Positions 36,732 to 45,517 of a DNA stretch of 64,000 nt are shown in pieces. How positions within the stretch are numbered: the stretch's first letter is position 1; each line of letters opens with the position of its first letter. The stretch is from Gammaproteobacteria bacterium (GTDB taxonomy: Bacteria; Pseudomonadota; Gammaproteobacteria; GRL18), in assembly GCA_015488755.1 (NCBI GenBank), contig WFNB01000109.1, forward strand, positions 21,049 through 85,048, given 5' to 3'. The notes beneath the pieces are model-generated. The model was not told where the DNA came from and searched no databases. It worked only from the letters and a program-made list of their open reading frames with translations. Made by a program: the position numbers and the translations under genes.

Positions 36732-38150
36732 TTACATACCTTGATGAGCTGCAATGGCTGCTGCAAAGGCAAGAGCTAAATGCCGTTGGGAGCATTTGAC
36801 AGAATAATTAATAAGTTCAGGATGTTGCTCAACAAAGCTGGTATCAAAAGAGGCTGAGACAAAATCCTCATTATTTAAAATAGCGTTTTGATAAGGAATG
36901 GTGGTTTTAACACCATAGACTCCCATATCTTTTAAGGCACGTTTAGAACGTTGAATGACTTCATCCCATTGCAAGGCCCAAACAATTAATTTAGCACACA
37001 TCGAATCGTAATAAGGAGGAATAATATAACCGGTGTAAATGGCGGCATCGGTTCGGACGCCAGGGCCACCGGGGGCTAAATAACGGGTGATTTTGCCATA
37101 ACTGGGTAGAAAGTCATTTTTGGGATCTTCGGCATTAATGCGAAACTCCATCGCATAGCCACGTATATGGATCTCATCTTGGGTAAAGCGCAGTGGCAGG
37201 CCACTGGCAATACGAAATTGCTCCTGAACAATATCAATACCGGTAATTTGTTCGGTAATGGTGTGTTCAACCTGTAGACGAGTATTGACCTCCATAAAAT
37301 AAAACTGATCATCCTCAGCCATGAGAAATTCAACTGTCCCTGCATTGCTATAACCCGCTGCCTTAGCCGCCTTAACGGCAAGATCACCAATAAAATGGCG
37401 TTGCTCATCATTGAGCTGGGGAGAAGGAGCAATTTCTATGAGTTTTTGATGACGACGTTGAATGGAACAATCACGTTCGTATAGGTGAATAACATTGCCG
37501 TGCTCATCAGCGAGGATCTGCACCTCAATGTGTCTAGGATTAACAATGCATTTTTCCATAAACACATCTGCAGAACCAAAGGCTTTAGTGGCCTCGGATA
37601 TTACTCTTGGATAATAATTAATGAGTTCTGCTTCGTTATCACAGAGACGGATCCCACGACCACCACCACCTGAGGTTGCTTTTAACATAATGGGATAGCC
37701 AATATCAAGAGCAACAGCTTTGGCTTCGTCAATGTCTTTTAGATTGCCTGTGCTTCCGGGAGTGACAGGCACTCCGGCTTTTATCATGGTATCACGGGCA
37801 TGGGTTTTATTACCCAGTTGGCTGATAACGCTCGCTTTGGGGCCAATAAACTTAATATTACGGCGCTCACAGATTTGGGCAAAAAGAGGATTTTCAGATA
37901 AAAAGCCATAGCCTGGGTGGATGGCATCACAGCCAGAGGCAAGGGCAATATTAACAAGTCGATGGGCATTTAGGTAACCACTGACGGGTTCAGGACCAAG
38001 ACAAAAGGCTTCATCTGCTTTTTTAACATGCAGCGCATTGCGATCGGCATCGGCATAAACGGCAACAGAGGTAATGTTCATTTCAGCACAAGCACGGATC
38101 AGACGAACGGCAATCTCACCACGATTTGCTATTAAGATTTTTTTGATCAC
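36732..38150 (-). CDS. pycA: Pyruvate carboxylase subunit A (biotin carboxylase)
   Basis: This ~472-aa ATP-grasp enzyme carboxylates biotin. It has an N-terminal KKILIANRGEIAVRLIRAC, the glycine-rich ATP loop KATSGGGGRGIRL, the metal-binding EFLMAEDDQFYFMEVNTRLQVEHTITE, and the C-terminal biotin carboxylase domain (HIRGYAMEFRINAEDP). The start is GTG 38150, preceded by AAGGGAG at the right distance; upstream in-frame ATG 38177 lacks this. The gene is followed by pycB, not accB, which separates it from the acetyl-CoA carboxylase subunit AccC. Confidence 0.88.
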   Translation of the reverse strand: MIKKILIANRGEIAVRLIRACAEMNITSVAVYADADRNALHVKKADEAFCLGPEPVSGYLNAHRLVNIALASGCDAIHPGYGFLSENPLFAQICERRNIKFIGPKASVISQLGNKTHARDTMIKAGVPVTPGSTGNLKDIDEAKAVALDIGYPIMLKATSGGGGRGIRLCDNEAELINYYPRVISEATKAFGSADVFMEKCIVNPRHIEVQILADEHGNVIHLYERDCSIQRRHQKLIEIAPSPQLNDEQRHFIGDLAVKAAKAAGYSNAGTVEFLMAEDDQFYFMEVNTRLQVEHTITEQITGIDIVQEQFRIASGLPLRFTQDEIHIRGYAMEFRINAEDPKNDFLPSYGKITRYLAPGGPGVRTDAAIYTGYIIPPYYDSMCAKLIVWALQWDEVIQRSKRALKDMGVYGVKTTIPYQNAILNNEDFVSASFDTSFVEQHPELINYSVKCSQRHLALAFAAAIAAHQGM

Positions 38151-38293
38151 CAGCAACTCCCTTATTCCATGAACCATAGATGGTATGAAATTGTGTATTG
38201 GATGACTTAGAATAGGATGTGTTTATACCCATTGTCAATTATTTTTCTCGACCTTTGACGACTATAAGCCTTACTTATGATAGAAATAAGCCT

Positions 38294-39511
38294 ATGAATA
38301 TCCTTATTGCACCCGATTCCTTTAAAGGCAGTCTCTCAGCCTTAGAGTTTTGTCAAATTGCAGAACAAACAATACACTCGGTTTGTCCAGATGCTTGTAT
38401 AGAGACTCTACCAATGGCAGATGGTGGGGAAGGCACAATAGAGGCATTTCTAGCTCAGACAAAGGGTGAAAAATACTCTGTTCAAGTCCATGATCCCCTT
38501 GGTAATCTGATTGTTGCCCAGTATGCTATTATTGATGCACTTCGTTTTAGAAATGTTTACTTTAACAATACCTCAGGTAAAAACCATGCGATTGCAATAA
38601 TAGAAATGGCCTGTGCCTCAGGCTTGCCACTTATTGATAAAGCTCTGCAAGATCCCATGAAAACCAGTAGCTTTGGCACAGGGGAATTAATTAAGGATGC
38701 ATTAACACAAGGTTGCAGGCACTTTATTATAGGTCTTGGCGGAAGTGCCACGAATGATGGTGGCATGGGCATGTTACAGGCTTTGGGTGTTATCTTTTAT
38801 GATAAAAATCAGCAGCAACTTCAGGCCTGTGGTGCAGCTTTAGAGGCAATCACTGGTATTGATTTGAGCCATCTTGACTCAAGGTGTAAACAATCAGAAT
38901 TTGTTATTGCCGCCGATGTGAATAATCCTTTATTAGGTGAAAATGGGGCGACCTTTATTTATGCTAAACAAAAAGGAGCCGACCCAAAAAACTTAGTTAT
39001 ATTGGAAAAAGGTATGCACAATTTTGTGCAGCAAACACAAGACTTAATGAGCAAGCAAGGCCTTAAAAATGCTGAACTGATACACTTAAATAAGGGGGCG
39101 GGTGCAGCAGGAGGATTAGGCTTTGCGTTAATGGCTTATTGTCAGGCCAATATGCATAGTGGTTTTGAATTAATTGCCCAACTAGCACAACTGGATACTC
39201 TATTGGCAAGGGAATATTCTCGGCCTGATCTTATTATTAGTGGGGAAGGGTGTTTTGATCGGCAAAGCTTACAGGGTAAGTTAATTGGCCGTTTGGTTCA
39301 GCGTGCTCAACACCATAAAATACCACTGGTGGTTATCTGTGGTTGTTATCGTTTTGAGAGCGATCTTAGCACTATCAGCTCGGATTTAAAGGTAGTCAGT
39401 TTATGTTCATTGGCAAGCTGTAATGACGCAAACCATCTTGAGCATTGCATAAAAAAAACAAGCGTATTAATCAAAGAGGCCATAGGACAATTAATGGATG
39501 ATCATAGGTAG
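38294..39511 (+). CDS. Glycerate kinase (GarK/GlxK family)
   Basis: This ~405-aa enzyme phosphorylates glycerate, most likely to 2-phosphoglycerate. It has the N-terminal MNILIAPDSFKGSLSALEF, the glycine-rich TLPMADGGEGTIEA, GLGGSATNDGGMGMLQALG, and GAGAAGGLGFAL plus DLIISGEGCFDRQS that mark the family. Start is ATG 38294; an earlier in-frame codon at 38219 has no ribosome site. The last codons run into an inserted palindromic element and the TAG stop is within its terminal repeat. If the element were removed at its 10-bp flanking repeats, the frame would read on for about 15 more codons before a stop, so the original C-terminus differed slightly. Confidence 0.88.
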   Translation: MNILIAPDSFKGSLSALEFCQIAEQTIHSVCPDACIETLPMADGGEGTIEAFLAQTKGEKYSVQVHDPLGNLIVAQYAIIDALRFRNVYFNNTSGKNHAIAIIEMACASGLPLIDKALQDPMKTSSFGTGELIKDALTQGCRHFIIGLGGSATNDGGMGMLQALGVIFYDKNQQQLQACGAALEAITGIDLSHLDSRCKQSEFVIAADVNNPLLGENGATFIYAKQKGADPKNLVILEKGMHNFVQQTQDLMSKQGLKNAELIHLNKGAGAAGGLGFALMAYCQANMHSGFELIAQLAQLDTLLAREYSRPDLIISGEGCFDRQSLQGKLIGRLVQRAQHHKIPLVVICGCYRFESDLSTISSDLKVVSLCSLASCNDANHLEHCIKKTSVLIKEAIGQLMDDHR

Positions 39512-39663
39512 GTACTTAAGAACTTTTGGGCTAGGATAACTCTGTGTTTACGACACAAGACGCCGTAAATCCATCCTTGGAGGCTTTATTGCCACATCCA
39601 TGTGGCAAAACTTCTTCCGTAAACACAGAGTTATCCTTAAGTACCTACCTATGAATGGATGAT
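39493..39663. mobile_element. Palindromic insertion-like element with 10-bp target duplication
   Basis: A 149-153-bp element has outer repeats TCATAGGTAGGTACTTAAG (39502-39520) and 39636-39654, perfect complements, and inner repeats GGATAACTCTGTGTTTACG (39534-39552) and 39618-39636, also perfect. It is flanked by direct repeats AATGGATGAT at 39493-39502 and 39654-39663. Its core carries TCCA-TCCT-TGGA (39570-39581) and TGCCACA-TCCA-TGTGGCA (39590-39607). The flanking repeat is what a staggered-cut insertion leaves. No protein is encoded, so a transposase would act in trans. Confidence 0.8.
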
Positions 39664-39747
39664 AAATGTTTTTTTGAGGGCTATAATTCCATAAACTTGA
39701 ATCTTGAATAGATACATTATAGCGCCAACAAACAAAGGAACATACGT

Positions 39748-40377
39748 TTGTACTCACTAAAAGAGGAAGTTGCTCACTCATTAACACATGGTTTAGGTGT
39801 GTTGTTGAGTATTGCTGGTTTGGTTGTTCTTGTTGCTTTTGCCAGTATTAATGGTGATGTTTGGCGGATTGTCAGCAGTAGTATTTATGGTGTAACACTG
39901 ATTCTACTGTATAGTGCGTCGACACTGTATCATAGTATTCCACAACCCAAAGTAAAAATAATTTTAAAGAAAATTGATCATTCAGCGATTCACTTATTAA
40001 TTGCAGGTACCTATACCCCCTTTTTGCTGGTTAATTTACGAGAAGGCCTTGGCTGGCTCTTATTTGCCCTAGTTTGGGGAATTGCAGTACTGGGTGTTGT
40101 CTTAGAAGTGTACCGTAATGAGCGTTTTAAAAAACTATCTATTGCGTTGTATTTGGGCTTAGGTTGGTTGGTCGTTGTCGCAATTAAGCCTATGCTTGAT
40201 GCAGTGGGATCAGGAGGTTTAATTTTACTCTTAATTGGCGGTTTGTTTTATAGCTTAGGTGTTTTATTTTATGTGCGAAAGGCAATGACTTATCATCACG
40301 CAATATGGCACGTTTTTGTACTATTAGGCAGTATTTTTCATTTTTTTGCTGTTTTATTTTATGTTGTATTGGCATAA
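39748..40377 (+). CDS. Hemolysin III family (PAQR/TrhA-like) membrane protein
   Basis: This 209-aa inner-membrane protein has seven hydrophobic helices and the family motifs: EEVAHSLTHGLGVLLSIAG in helix one, SASTLYHSI, KIDHSAIHLLIAGTYTPFLL and, near the C-terminus, AIWHVFVLLGSIFHFFAV. The conserved His and Asp residues form a buried metal site in this superfamily. Despite the name, bacterial members act in membrane-fluidity homeostasis. Start is TTG 39748 with AAAGGAA upstream; no ATG is available. Confidence 0.88.
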   Translation: MYSLKEEVAHSLTHGLGVLLSIAGLVVLVAFASINGDVWRIVSSSIYGVTLILLYSASTLYHSIPQPKVKIILKKIDHSAIHLLIAGTYTPFLLVNLREGLGWLLFALVWGIAVLGVVLEVYRNERFKKLSIALYLGLGWLVVVAIKPMLDAVGSGGLILLLIGGLFYSLGVLFYVRKAMTYHHAIWHVFVLLGSIFHFFAVLFYVVLA

Positions 40378-40461
40378 TATCTCGTCAGAATTAATTACCG
40401 TGGAATTATTAAGCCATTAGGTATATTATAAATTATTTGTGTTGTATCTCGGTCAATGGTT

Positions 40462-40506
40462 TTTTCTGGAATACTGTTTTCTGGAGTGCTGTTTTCTGAA
40501 ATGGTA
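40462..40506 (+). repeat. Three tandem 15-bp repeats in the leader of the TpsB-like gene
   Basis: Units 40462-40476 (TTTTCTGGAATACTG), 40477-40491 and 40492-40506 differ at a few positions. They end 13 bases before the chosen ATG and include the AGGAAA ribosome region only at their downstream edge. Confidence 0.7.
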
Positions 40507-40519
40507 TTTAGGAAATAAT

Positions 40520-42259
40520 ATGCAGGTTGTTAACTATAATAATAAATACGCCTTATTTCGTTTTATTCTTAGTCTTTTTTTATTTGCTTATAGCACTCAG
40601 GTTCTCTCTGCTGGTTTAGCCAATAATCGTGGCTTAATGATTAATCGGCCTGATGTATCCTCCCCCAAACTCCCTGATTATTTGCCTGATGAATCAGCCC
40701 CGAGTTTAAATCTACCACAAGCCTCTCCTGTAGAAGATTCTGAAGATAAAAATATACCACTAAGTCAGACAAATACGCCCAGATTAGAACTTAAAGGGGT
40801 TATTTTCGAAGGCAATCATGTCTTTAGCTCAGATGAGCTGACTCTTATTGCACAAGACTTTATTGGTCAGTCGATCACTATGGCAGACTTGGAAGAATTG
40901 CGTTATCGCCTGACACGCTATTATACGGATAAAGGTTATAGTAATTCAGGCGCGATGATCAAACCCGGACAAATTGTCAAAGATGGTCAGGTTACTTTTT
41001 TAATTCATGAAGGGGTACTAGAAAAAGTAATTGTTAGTGGCACAGAGCGTTTATCACCCGAGTATGTTGCGCAACGTATCTGGCCGGATGAGCAAACGAT
41101 ATTCAATACTCATGAGTTGCAAGAAAATTTCCAAATGATGCTTAATGATCCCATGATTGAGCGCATAGATGGCCGTTTAATTCCTGGTGTTGAACCTGGT
41201 AGTGCCTTGCTTGAGTTAGATGTTGAACGGGCGAAACCGTATAGCCTACGAGCTATTGTGGATAATACCAATTCACCGAGTACGGGTTCGGAGCATGCCC
41301 GCTTGATTGGTACGATTTATAACCTAACCAGTTTGGGTGATCGACTGGACTTAGAAAGCCAATACAGTAGAGGGGTTACTGAGTGGGCTGTTAATTTCAG
41401 TCTGCCTATAAACCGTTATGATACGCGTCTGAGTGTACGTTATGACACAACAGAAAGTCGAGTGGTAAAAGGCCCATTGTCAGGTCTTGATATTGAAAAT
41501 AAATACGACACCTTTGAGTTGGGGCTAAGCCACCCCTTATGGAAAGATCTTTACGGCCACTTGTTGCTTGGAGCCACATTATCATTGCGGGAAAACCAGA
41601 GTTTTTTACTAGGAGAAGCGTTTCCTTTTTCCCCTAGTGATGATGATAAAGGCACCAGCTCAGTCAGCGTGTTAAGGCTTTGGCAGGACTATCAACAGCG
41701 TACTACAAATTCTGTTTTAGCTTTACGTTCGACGCTCAGTATTGGCTTGGATGCCTTTGGTGCAACCGATCATTCTGGGCAGTTGCCTGATGGCCAATTT
41801 GTTGCGTGGCTGGGGCAAGTGCAATATGCACAAAAAGTAATACAGGATGCCCAATTTGTCGTGCGAGCTGATCTACAATTAAGTAATGATCGTCTCCTAT
41901 CATTAGAGCAGTTTTCACTTGGAGGCATGGATACGATACGGGGTTATCGTGAAAATACTCTGGTACGTGATCAAGCCTTTATGGCATCGCTTGAATTTCG
42001 TTACCCAGTATTAAAAAATATTCCTTATGGGCACTTTGAAATGGTTCCTTTCATTGATTTTGGCCGAGCATGGAATTACAGTGATTATAAAGAAAAAGAT
42101 GACTTAATTGGCGCTGGTATTGGTCTGACATGGCAATTAAAAGATCGTTTAGATGCGGCACTTTATATTGCTCATGACATTAAAAATGCTTCGGATTATC
42201 CTGATCATAATTTACAAGATGATGGTATTCATTTTCGTGTTAATTTCAAATTATTCTAA
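40520..42259 (+). CDS. TpsB/ShlB-type outer-membrane two-partner secretion pore
   Basis: This ~579-aa outer-membrane protein of the Omp85 superfamily has a signal peptide (FILSLFLFAYSTQVLSA), a proline-rich linker, a POTRA_2 domain (LELKGVIFEGNHVFSSDELT), a second POTRA (VIVSGTERLSPEYVAQRI), and a ShlB beta-barrel with the FSLGGMDTIRGYRE motif of the barrel-occluding loop and a terminal Phe (HFRVNFKLF). TpsB proteins export large TpsA exoproteins. No TpsA gene is next to it; a CHAT protease gene follows 40 bases on. Start ATG 40520 with AGGAAA upstream is preferred to the frame open from 40439. Confidence 0.88.
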   Translation: MQVVNYNNKYALFRFILSLFLFAYSTQVLSAGLANNRGLMINRPDVSSPKLPDYLPDESAPSLNLPQASPVEDSEDKNIPLSQTNTPRLELKGVIFEGNHVFSSDELTLIAQDFIGQSITMADLEELRYRLTRYYTDKGYSNSGAMIKPGQIVKDGQVTFLIHEGVLEKVIVSGTERLSPEYVAQRIWPDEQTIFNTHELQENFQMMLNDPMIERIDGRLIPGVEPGSALLELDVERAKPYSLRAIVDNTNSPSTGSEHARLIGTIYNLTSLGDRLDLESQYSRGVTEWAVNFSLPINRYDTRLSVRYDTTESRVVKGPLSGLDIENKYDTFELGLSHPLWKDLYGHLLLGATLSLRENQSFLLGEAFPFSPSDDDKGTSSVSVLRLWQDYQQRTTNSVLALRSTLSIGLDAFGATDHSGQLPDGQFVAWLGQVQYAQKVIQDAQFVVRADLQLSNDRLLSLEQFSLGGMDTIRGYRENTLVRDQAFMASLEFRYPVLKNIPYGHFEMVPFIDFGRAWNYSDYKEKDDLIGAGIGLTWQLKDRLDAALYIAHDIKNASDYPDHNLQDDGIHFRVNFKLF

Positions 42260-42299
42260 AATTTAGATAGTGCTGCAAATATAAGATGCCGAGGCTTAT

Positions 42300-44831
42300 A
42301 TGATTATGATGACAAATACAATAAATAGGAAAAGTGGCTATACTTTATTGATAAGTATGGGTTTATTGTTTTCTGTCCTGTGTTCTTGGCCACTCATTGC
42401 CCAGGCTGATTTATTATCAGATGCCAGTACGGCCTTTAGTCAAGGTGATTATCGAACGGCTATTAAGTTAACAACGGCTGTTATTGATACACCTGATGGC
42501 TCTTTTCCGGCTGATGGCTTCTCTCAAGCTGATGGCTCTTCTCAAGCTGATGGCTCTTCTCAAGCTGATGGCTCTAATAAATTAATTGCTTTAATTCGCA
42601 GGGGTGAAGCCTATCGAGCGATGGGGTATTTAAGAAATGCTTATTCAGACTTAACACAAGCATTGGCTCTTGCACAACAATCTCAACAGCCGTTAATGTC
42701 ATCAATAGCAGGGCTATCTCTTGGGCAATTATTATTTCAACAACAAAAATACCATCAAGCACAAACAATTTTGCAGGATACGCAAAAGCTGGCACAAGAT
42801 CTCGGCTTGGTTTTAATTGAAGCGTCAATAAAGAATGTATTAGCAAATATTTTATTGCATAAGGATCAGAAAAAAGACGCCATTGAACAGTACTATAAAG
42901 CACTGAAACTGCTTGAGCATGAAAAAGATTATGCCTTACAGGTGGCGTTACGACGGAACTTGGCTAAGGCCTTACTTGATGGATCACAGCTTTCTATTGC
43001 ATTTAATAAAGAAGCGAAACAACAGCTTAACCTAGCTTATCAAGAAGCATTAAAAATACCAGACTTATATGAACGTGCCGAGTTATTATTAGCGATTGCA
43101 AATGATAGTGCACAGCCAGAAACCATAGTAAATAAGGTGTTAGCTATTGCCACACAGCTTAAGTCTGCTTTGTTAGCATCACAGGCAAAAGGTTTATTGG
43201 GAACCTATTATGAAAAACAGCATGCCTATGCACCAGCCTTACAAAGCACGCAAGCGGCAATTATTGAAGCTCAGTACATTAATAGTAATGACTTATTGCT
43301 AAAGTGGCAATGGCAGTCAGCACGTCTATTGGCTGCTTTAGGTGATAGAACAGCAGCCATTTCAGCGTATCGTCGAGCGGTTTACTATATTGATGCCATT
43401 CGTAGAGATATTCCTGTTAGTTATCAAAATGGACAATCATCATTTCGAGAAACCTTGTCTCCTATTTATATTGGCCTTGCTGATTTATTATTACAACAAG
43501 CTGGACTTGAAGCTAACAAGAGTAAGATAAAAGCATTTAATAAAAAAGAACAGGCGTTATTACGAGAAGCTCGTGATACGATTGAAAAAATAAAAGTATC
43601 AGAATTACAAGATTATTTTCAAGACTCCTGTGTGGTTGCTCGCACTGAAAGCTTAGAGTTACTCGATCCTCACACGGCGGTTTTATATCCAATTATCTTT
43701 CCTAAACGTTTAGAATTGTTAGTGAGTATAGGTGATCAATTAATACGCTACTCATCTGCAATAAAACAGTCTCAGGTACAATCAACAGTTCAACGTCTGG
43801 TAAAAACATTGCGTCCCACTGATAGTGGACAGCTTTACCCCTTTGATCAAACGAGCTCAGAGCAATTATATAATTGGTTAATTGCCCCTATTTTAAATGA
43901 CTTAAAAGAGCATCATATTGATACCTTAGTATTTGTCCCAGATGGTGTCTTGCGCTCCTTGCCTATTGCTGTGTTATCTCATAATAAACATTTTTTGGTA
44001 GAGCAATTTGCTATTGCCATTGTACCGGGGCTAACGTTATTTGATCCCCAAGCATTGCCTAAGCATAATATGCAAGCATTACTAGCAGGCTTATCAACAC
44101 CCGGCTCTGTTGTTTTGGAGCTTCCAGAACCTATGTGGGATGTCTTGGCAGAAACAGATAGCAGTAATAATCGTGGTTTGCGTGGCATTCCCACTAATAT
44201 AAAGCAACTTAAAGTAAGAGGTATCATAGCCTCTCCTTTAAAACGTGAGGCAGAAGCGACCAAAAAGGTTCAATATGCTTTGGCATTACCGGGGGTTAAA
44301 AAGGAAATAGAACAATTGTCTCAGCGTTTGCAGGGGCAAGTATTATTAGATAAAGATTTTCTGCTAAGTAAATTTTCAGATGAAATTTCTGATAACCCAT
44401 ATCGGCTTGTTCATATTGCCTCACATGGTTTTTTTGGTGGTGCTCCTGAACAAAATTTTATTATGACCTATGATCACAAACTGAATATGAATCAATTGGG
44501 ACAATTATTACAGCCTAAACAATTAGCCGAAAAACCAATTGAATTATTAACATTGAGTGCTTGCCAAACAGCAGAAGGTGATGATCGCTCACCACTAGGT
44601 TTAGCGGGTATTGCTTTAAAATCAGGAGCGCGTAGTATTCTTGGTACACTATGGCCTATTGCTGATGAGGCGGCTCAACAAATGTTGCCTGCTTTTTATG
44701 ATAGTCTCATTCAACCTAAAAACTCTAAAGCAAGAGCCTTGCAACAAGCACAAATTTCTTTGTTAAAACAAGAAAAATTTTCCCATCCATTTTTCTGGTC
44801 GGCATTTATATTAATTGGTAATTGGTTATAA
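42300..44831 (+). CDS. Exported TPR-CHAT caspase-like protease
   Basis: This 843-aa protein has a signal peptide (TLLISMGLLFSVLCSWPLIAQA), several tetratricopeptide repeats at about residues 35-400 (LIRRGEAYRAMGYLRNAYSDLTQAL), and a C-terminal CHAT domain with the caspase-type dyad H709 (HIASHGFFGG) and C755 (LSACQTAEGDD), then LAGIALKSGARSILGTLWPI. The signal peptide puts the protease in the periplasm or beyond. CHAT proteins of this type commonly sit next to TpsB pores, so substrate processing or passage through the pore is plausible but unproven. A short Ala-Asp-Gly-Ser-Gln repeat lies near residues 65-94. Confidence 0.9.
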   Translation: MIMMTNTINRKSGYTLLISMGLLFSVLCSWPLIAQADLLSDASTAFSQGDYRTAIKLTTAVIDTPDGSFPADGFSQADGSSQADGSSQADGSNKLIALIRRGEAYRAMGYLRNAYSDLTQALALAQQSQQPLMSSIAGLSLGQLLFQQQKYHQAQTILQDTQKLAQDLGLVLIEASIKNVLANILLHKDQKKDAIEQYYKALKLLEHEKDYALQVALRRNLAKALLDGSQLSIAFNKEAKQQLNLAYQEALKIPDLYERAELLLAIANDSAQPETIVNKVLAIATQLKSALLASQAKGLLGTYYEKQHAYAPALQSTQAAIIEAQYINSNDLLLKWQWQSARLLAALGDRTAAISAYRRAVYYIDAIRRDIPVSYQNGQSSFRETLSPIYIGLADLLLQQAGLEANKSKIKAFNKKEQALLREARDTIEKIKVSELQDYFQDSCVVARTESLELLDPHTAVLYPIIFPKRLELLVSIGDQLIRYSSAIKQSQVQSTVQRLVKTLRPTDSGQLYPFDQTSSEQLYNWLIAPILNDLKEHHIDTLVFVPDGVLRSLPIAVLSHNKHFLVEQFAIAIVPGLTLFDPQALPKHNMQALLAGLSTPGSVVLELPEPMWDVLAETDSSNNRGLRGIPTNIKQLKVRGIIASPLKREAEATKKVQYALALPGVKKEIEQLSQRLQGQVLLDKDFLLSKFSDEISDNPYRLVHIASHGFFGGAPEQNFIMTYDHKLNMNQLGQLLQPKQLAEKPIELLTLSACQTAEGDDRSPLGLAGIALKSGARSILGTLWPIADEAAQQMLPAFYDSLIQPKNSKARALQQAQISLLKQEKFSHPFFWSAFILIGNWL
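42492..42581 (+). repeat. Five 18-bp tandem units inside the CHAT gene
   Basis: The unit GCTGATGGCTCTTCTCAA occurs exactly at 42528-42545 and 42546-42563, and with changes at 42492-42509, 42510-42527 and 42564-42581. It encodes ADGSSQ repeats between the signal peptide and the TPRs. As a multiple of three it can change copy number without a frameshift. Confidence 0.85.
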
Positions 44832-45517
44832 TGGATCGCTTGTCTGGTAATTATTCAAATAGGCTTGTTATGCGTATAGTTATGTCAGTGTATGGTTTAT
44901 TTTTTCTCTCTTTAATGCAAAGTGCTTATGCTCAAGAAGCAATCATCGTTGCTGATTTTTCTAAAAATTCGTTAAGCTCCTGGAATGAAAAAGAATTTTC
45001 TAAAAAGACGCTTTACACGCTTAAAAAATTGCCTGAGCATTCTATTCTCAATGCCAGTAGCCAACAGTCGGCTTCAGGACTCTTTAAAGAAATTCACATT
45101 GATCTTAAAAAAACACCGTATGTAAACTGGTCGTGGAAGATAGATAATCAATTAAAAGGAATTAATGAACGATCAAAAGAGGGGGATGATTATGCAGCTC
45201 GGATCTATCTGGTTAAAAAACACGCCTTGTTATTCTGGAAAACAAAAGCCTTAAATTACGTCTGGTCAAGCAATCAGAATAAGGGGGTATCATGGGATAA
45301 TGCTTATACCTCACAGGCAAAGATGTTGGCCGTAGAAGGTCAAACAAGCACTGTGGGTCAATGGTATACTGAGAAACGAAACGTGAGAGATGACTTTAAA
45401 CGTTTGTTTGGGGAAACCGTTGATAGCATTGATGTCGTAGCGATTATGTCAGACACCGATAACTCTAAAAAATCAGTCAGTGCCTCCTATGGCAAACTGT
45501 TCTTTACTGCTCAATAA
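44831..45517 (+). CDS. DUF3047 family exported protein
   Basis: This ~228-aa protein has an N-terminal signal peptide (IVMSVYGLFFLSLMQSAYA, then QEA) and a beta-rich body with VADFSKNSLSSWNEKEFS, VNWSWKIDNQLKGINE, DDYAARIYLV, WKTKALNYVWSSNQNKG and VDVVAIMSDTDN-like tracts, the pattern of DUF3047 proteins, whose role is unknown. Its ATG at 44831 overlaps the CHAT stop (TAATG), showing coupled translation. An in-frame ATG at 44870 with AGG upstream would give a more normal signal peptide, so the exact start is open. Confidence 0.8.
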   Translation: MDRLSGNYSNRLVMRIVMSVYGLFFLSLMQSAYAQEAIIVADFSKNSLSSWNEKEFSKKTLYTLKKLPEHSILNASSQQSASGLFKEIHIDLKKTPYVNWSWKIDNQLKGINERSKEGDDYAARIYLVKKHALLFWKTKALNYVWSSNQNKGVSWDNAYTSQAKMLAVEGQTSTVGQWYTEKRNVRDDFKRLFGETVDSIDVVAIMSDTDNSKKSVSASYGKLFFTAQ

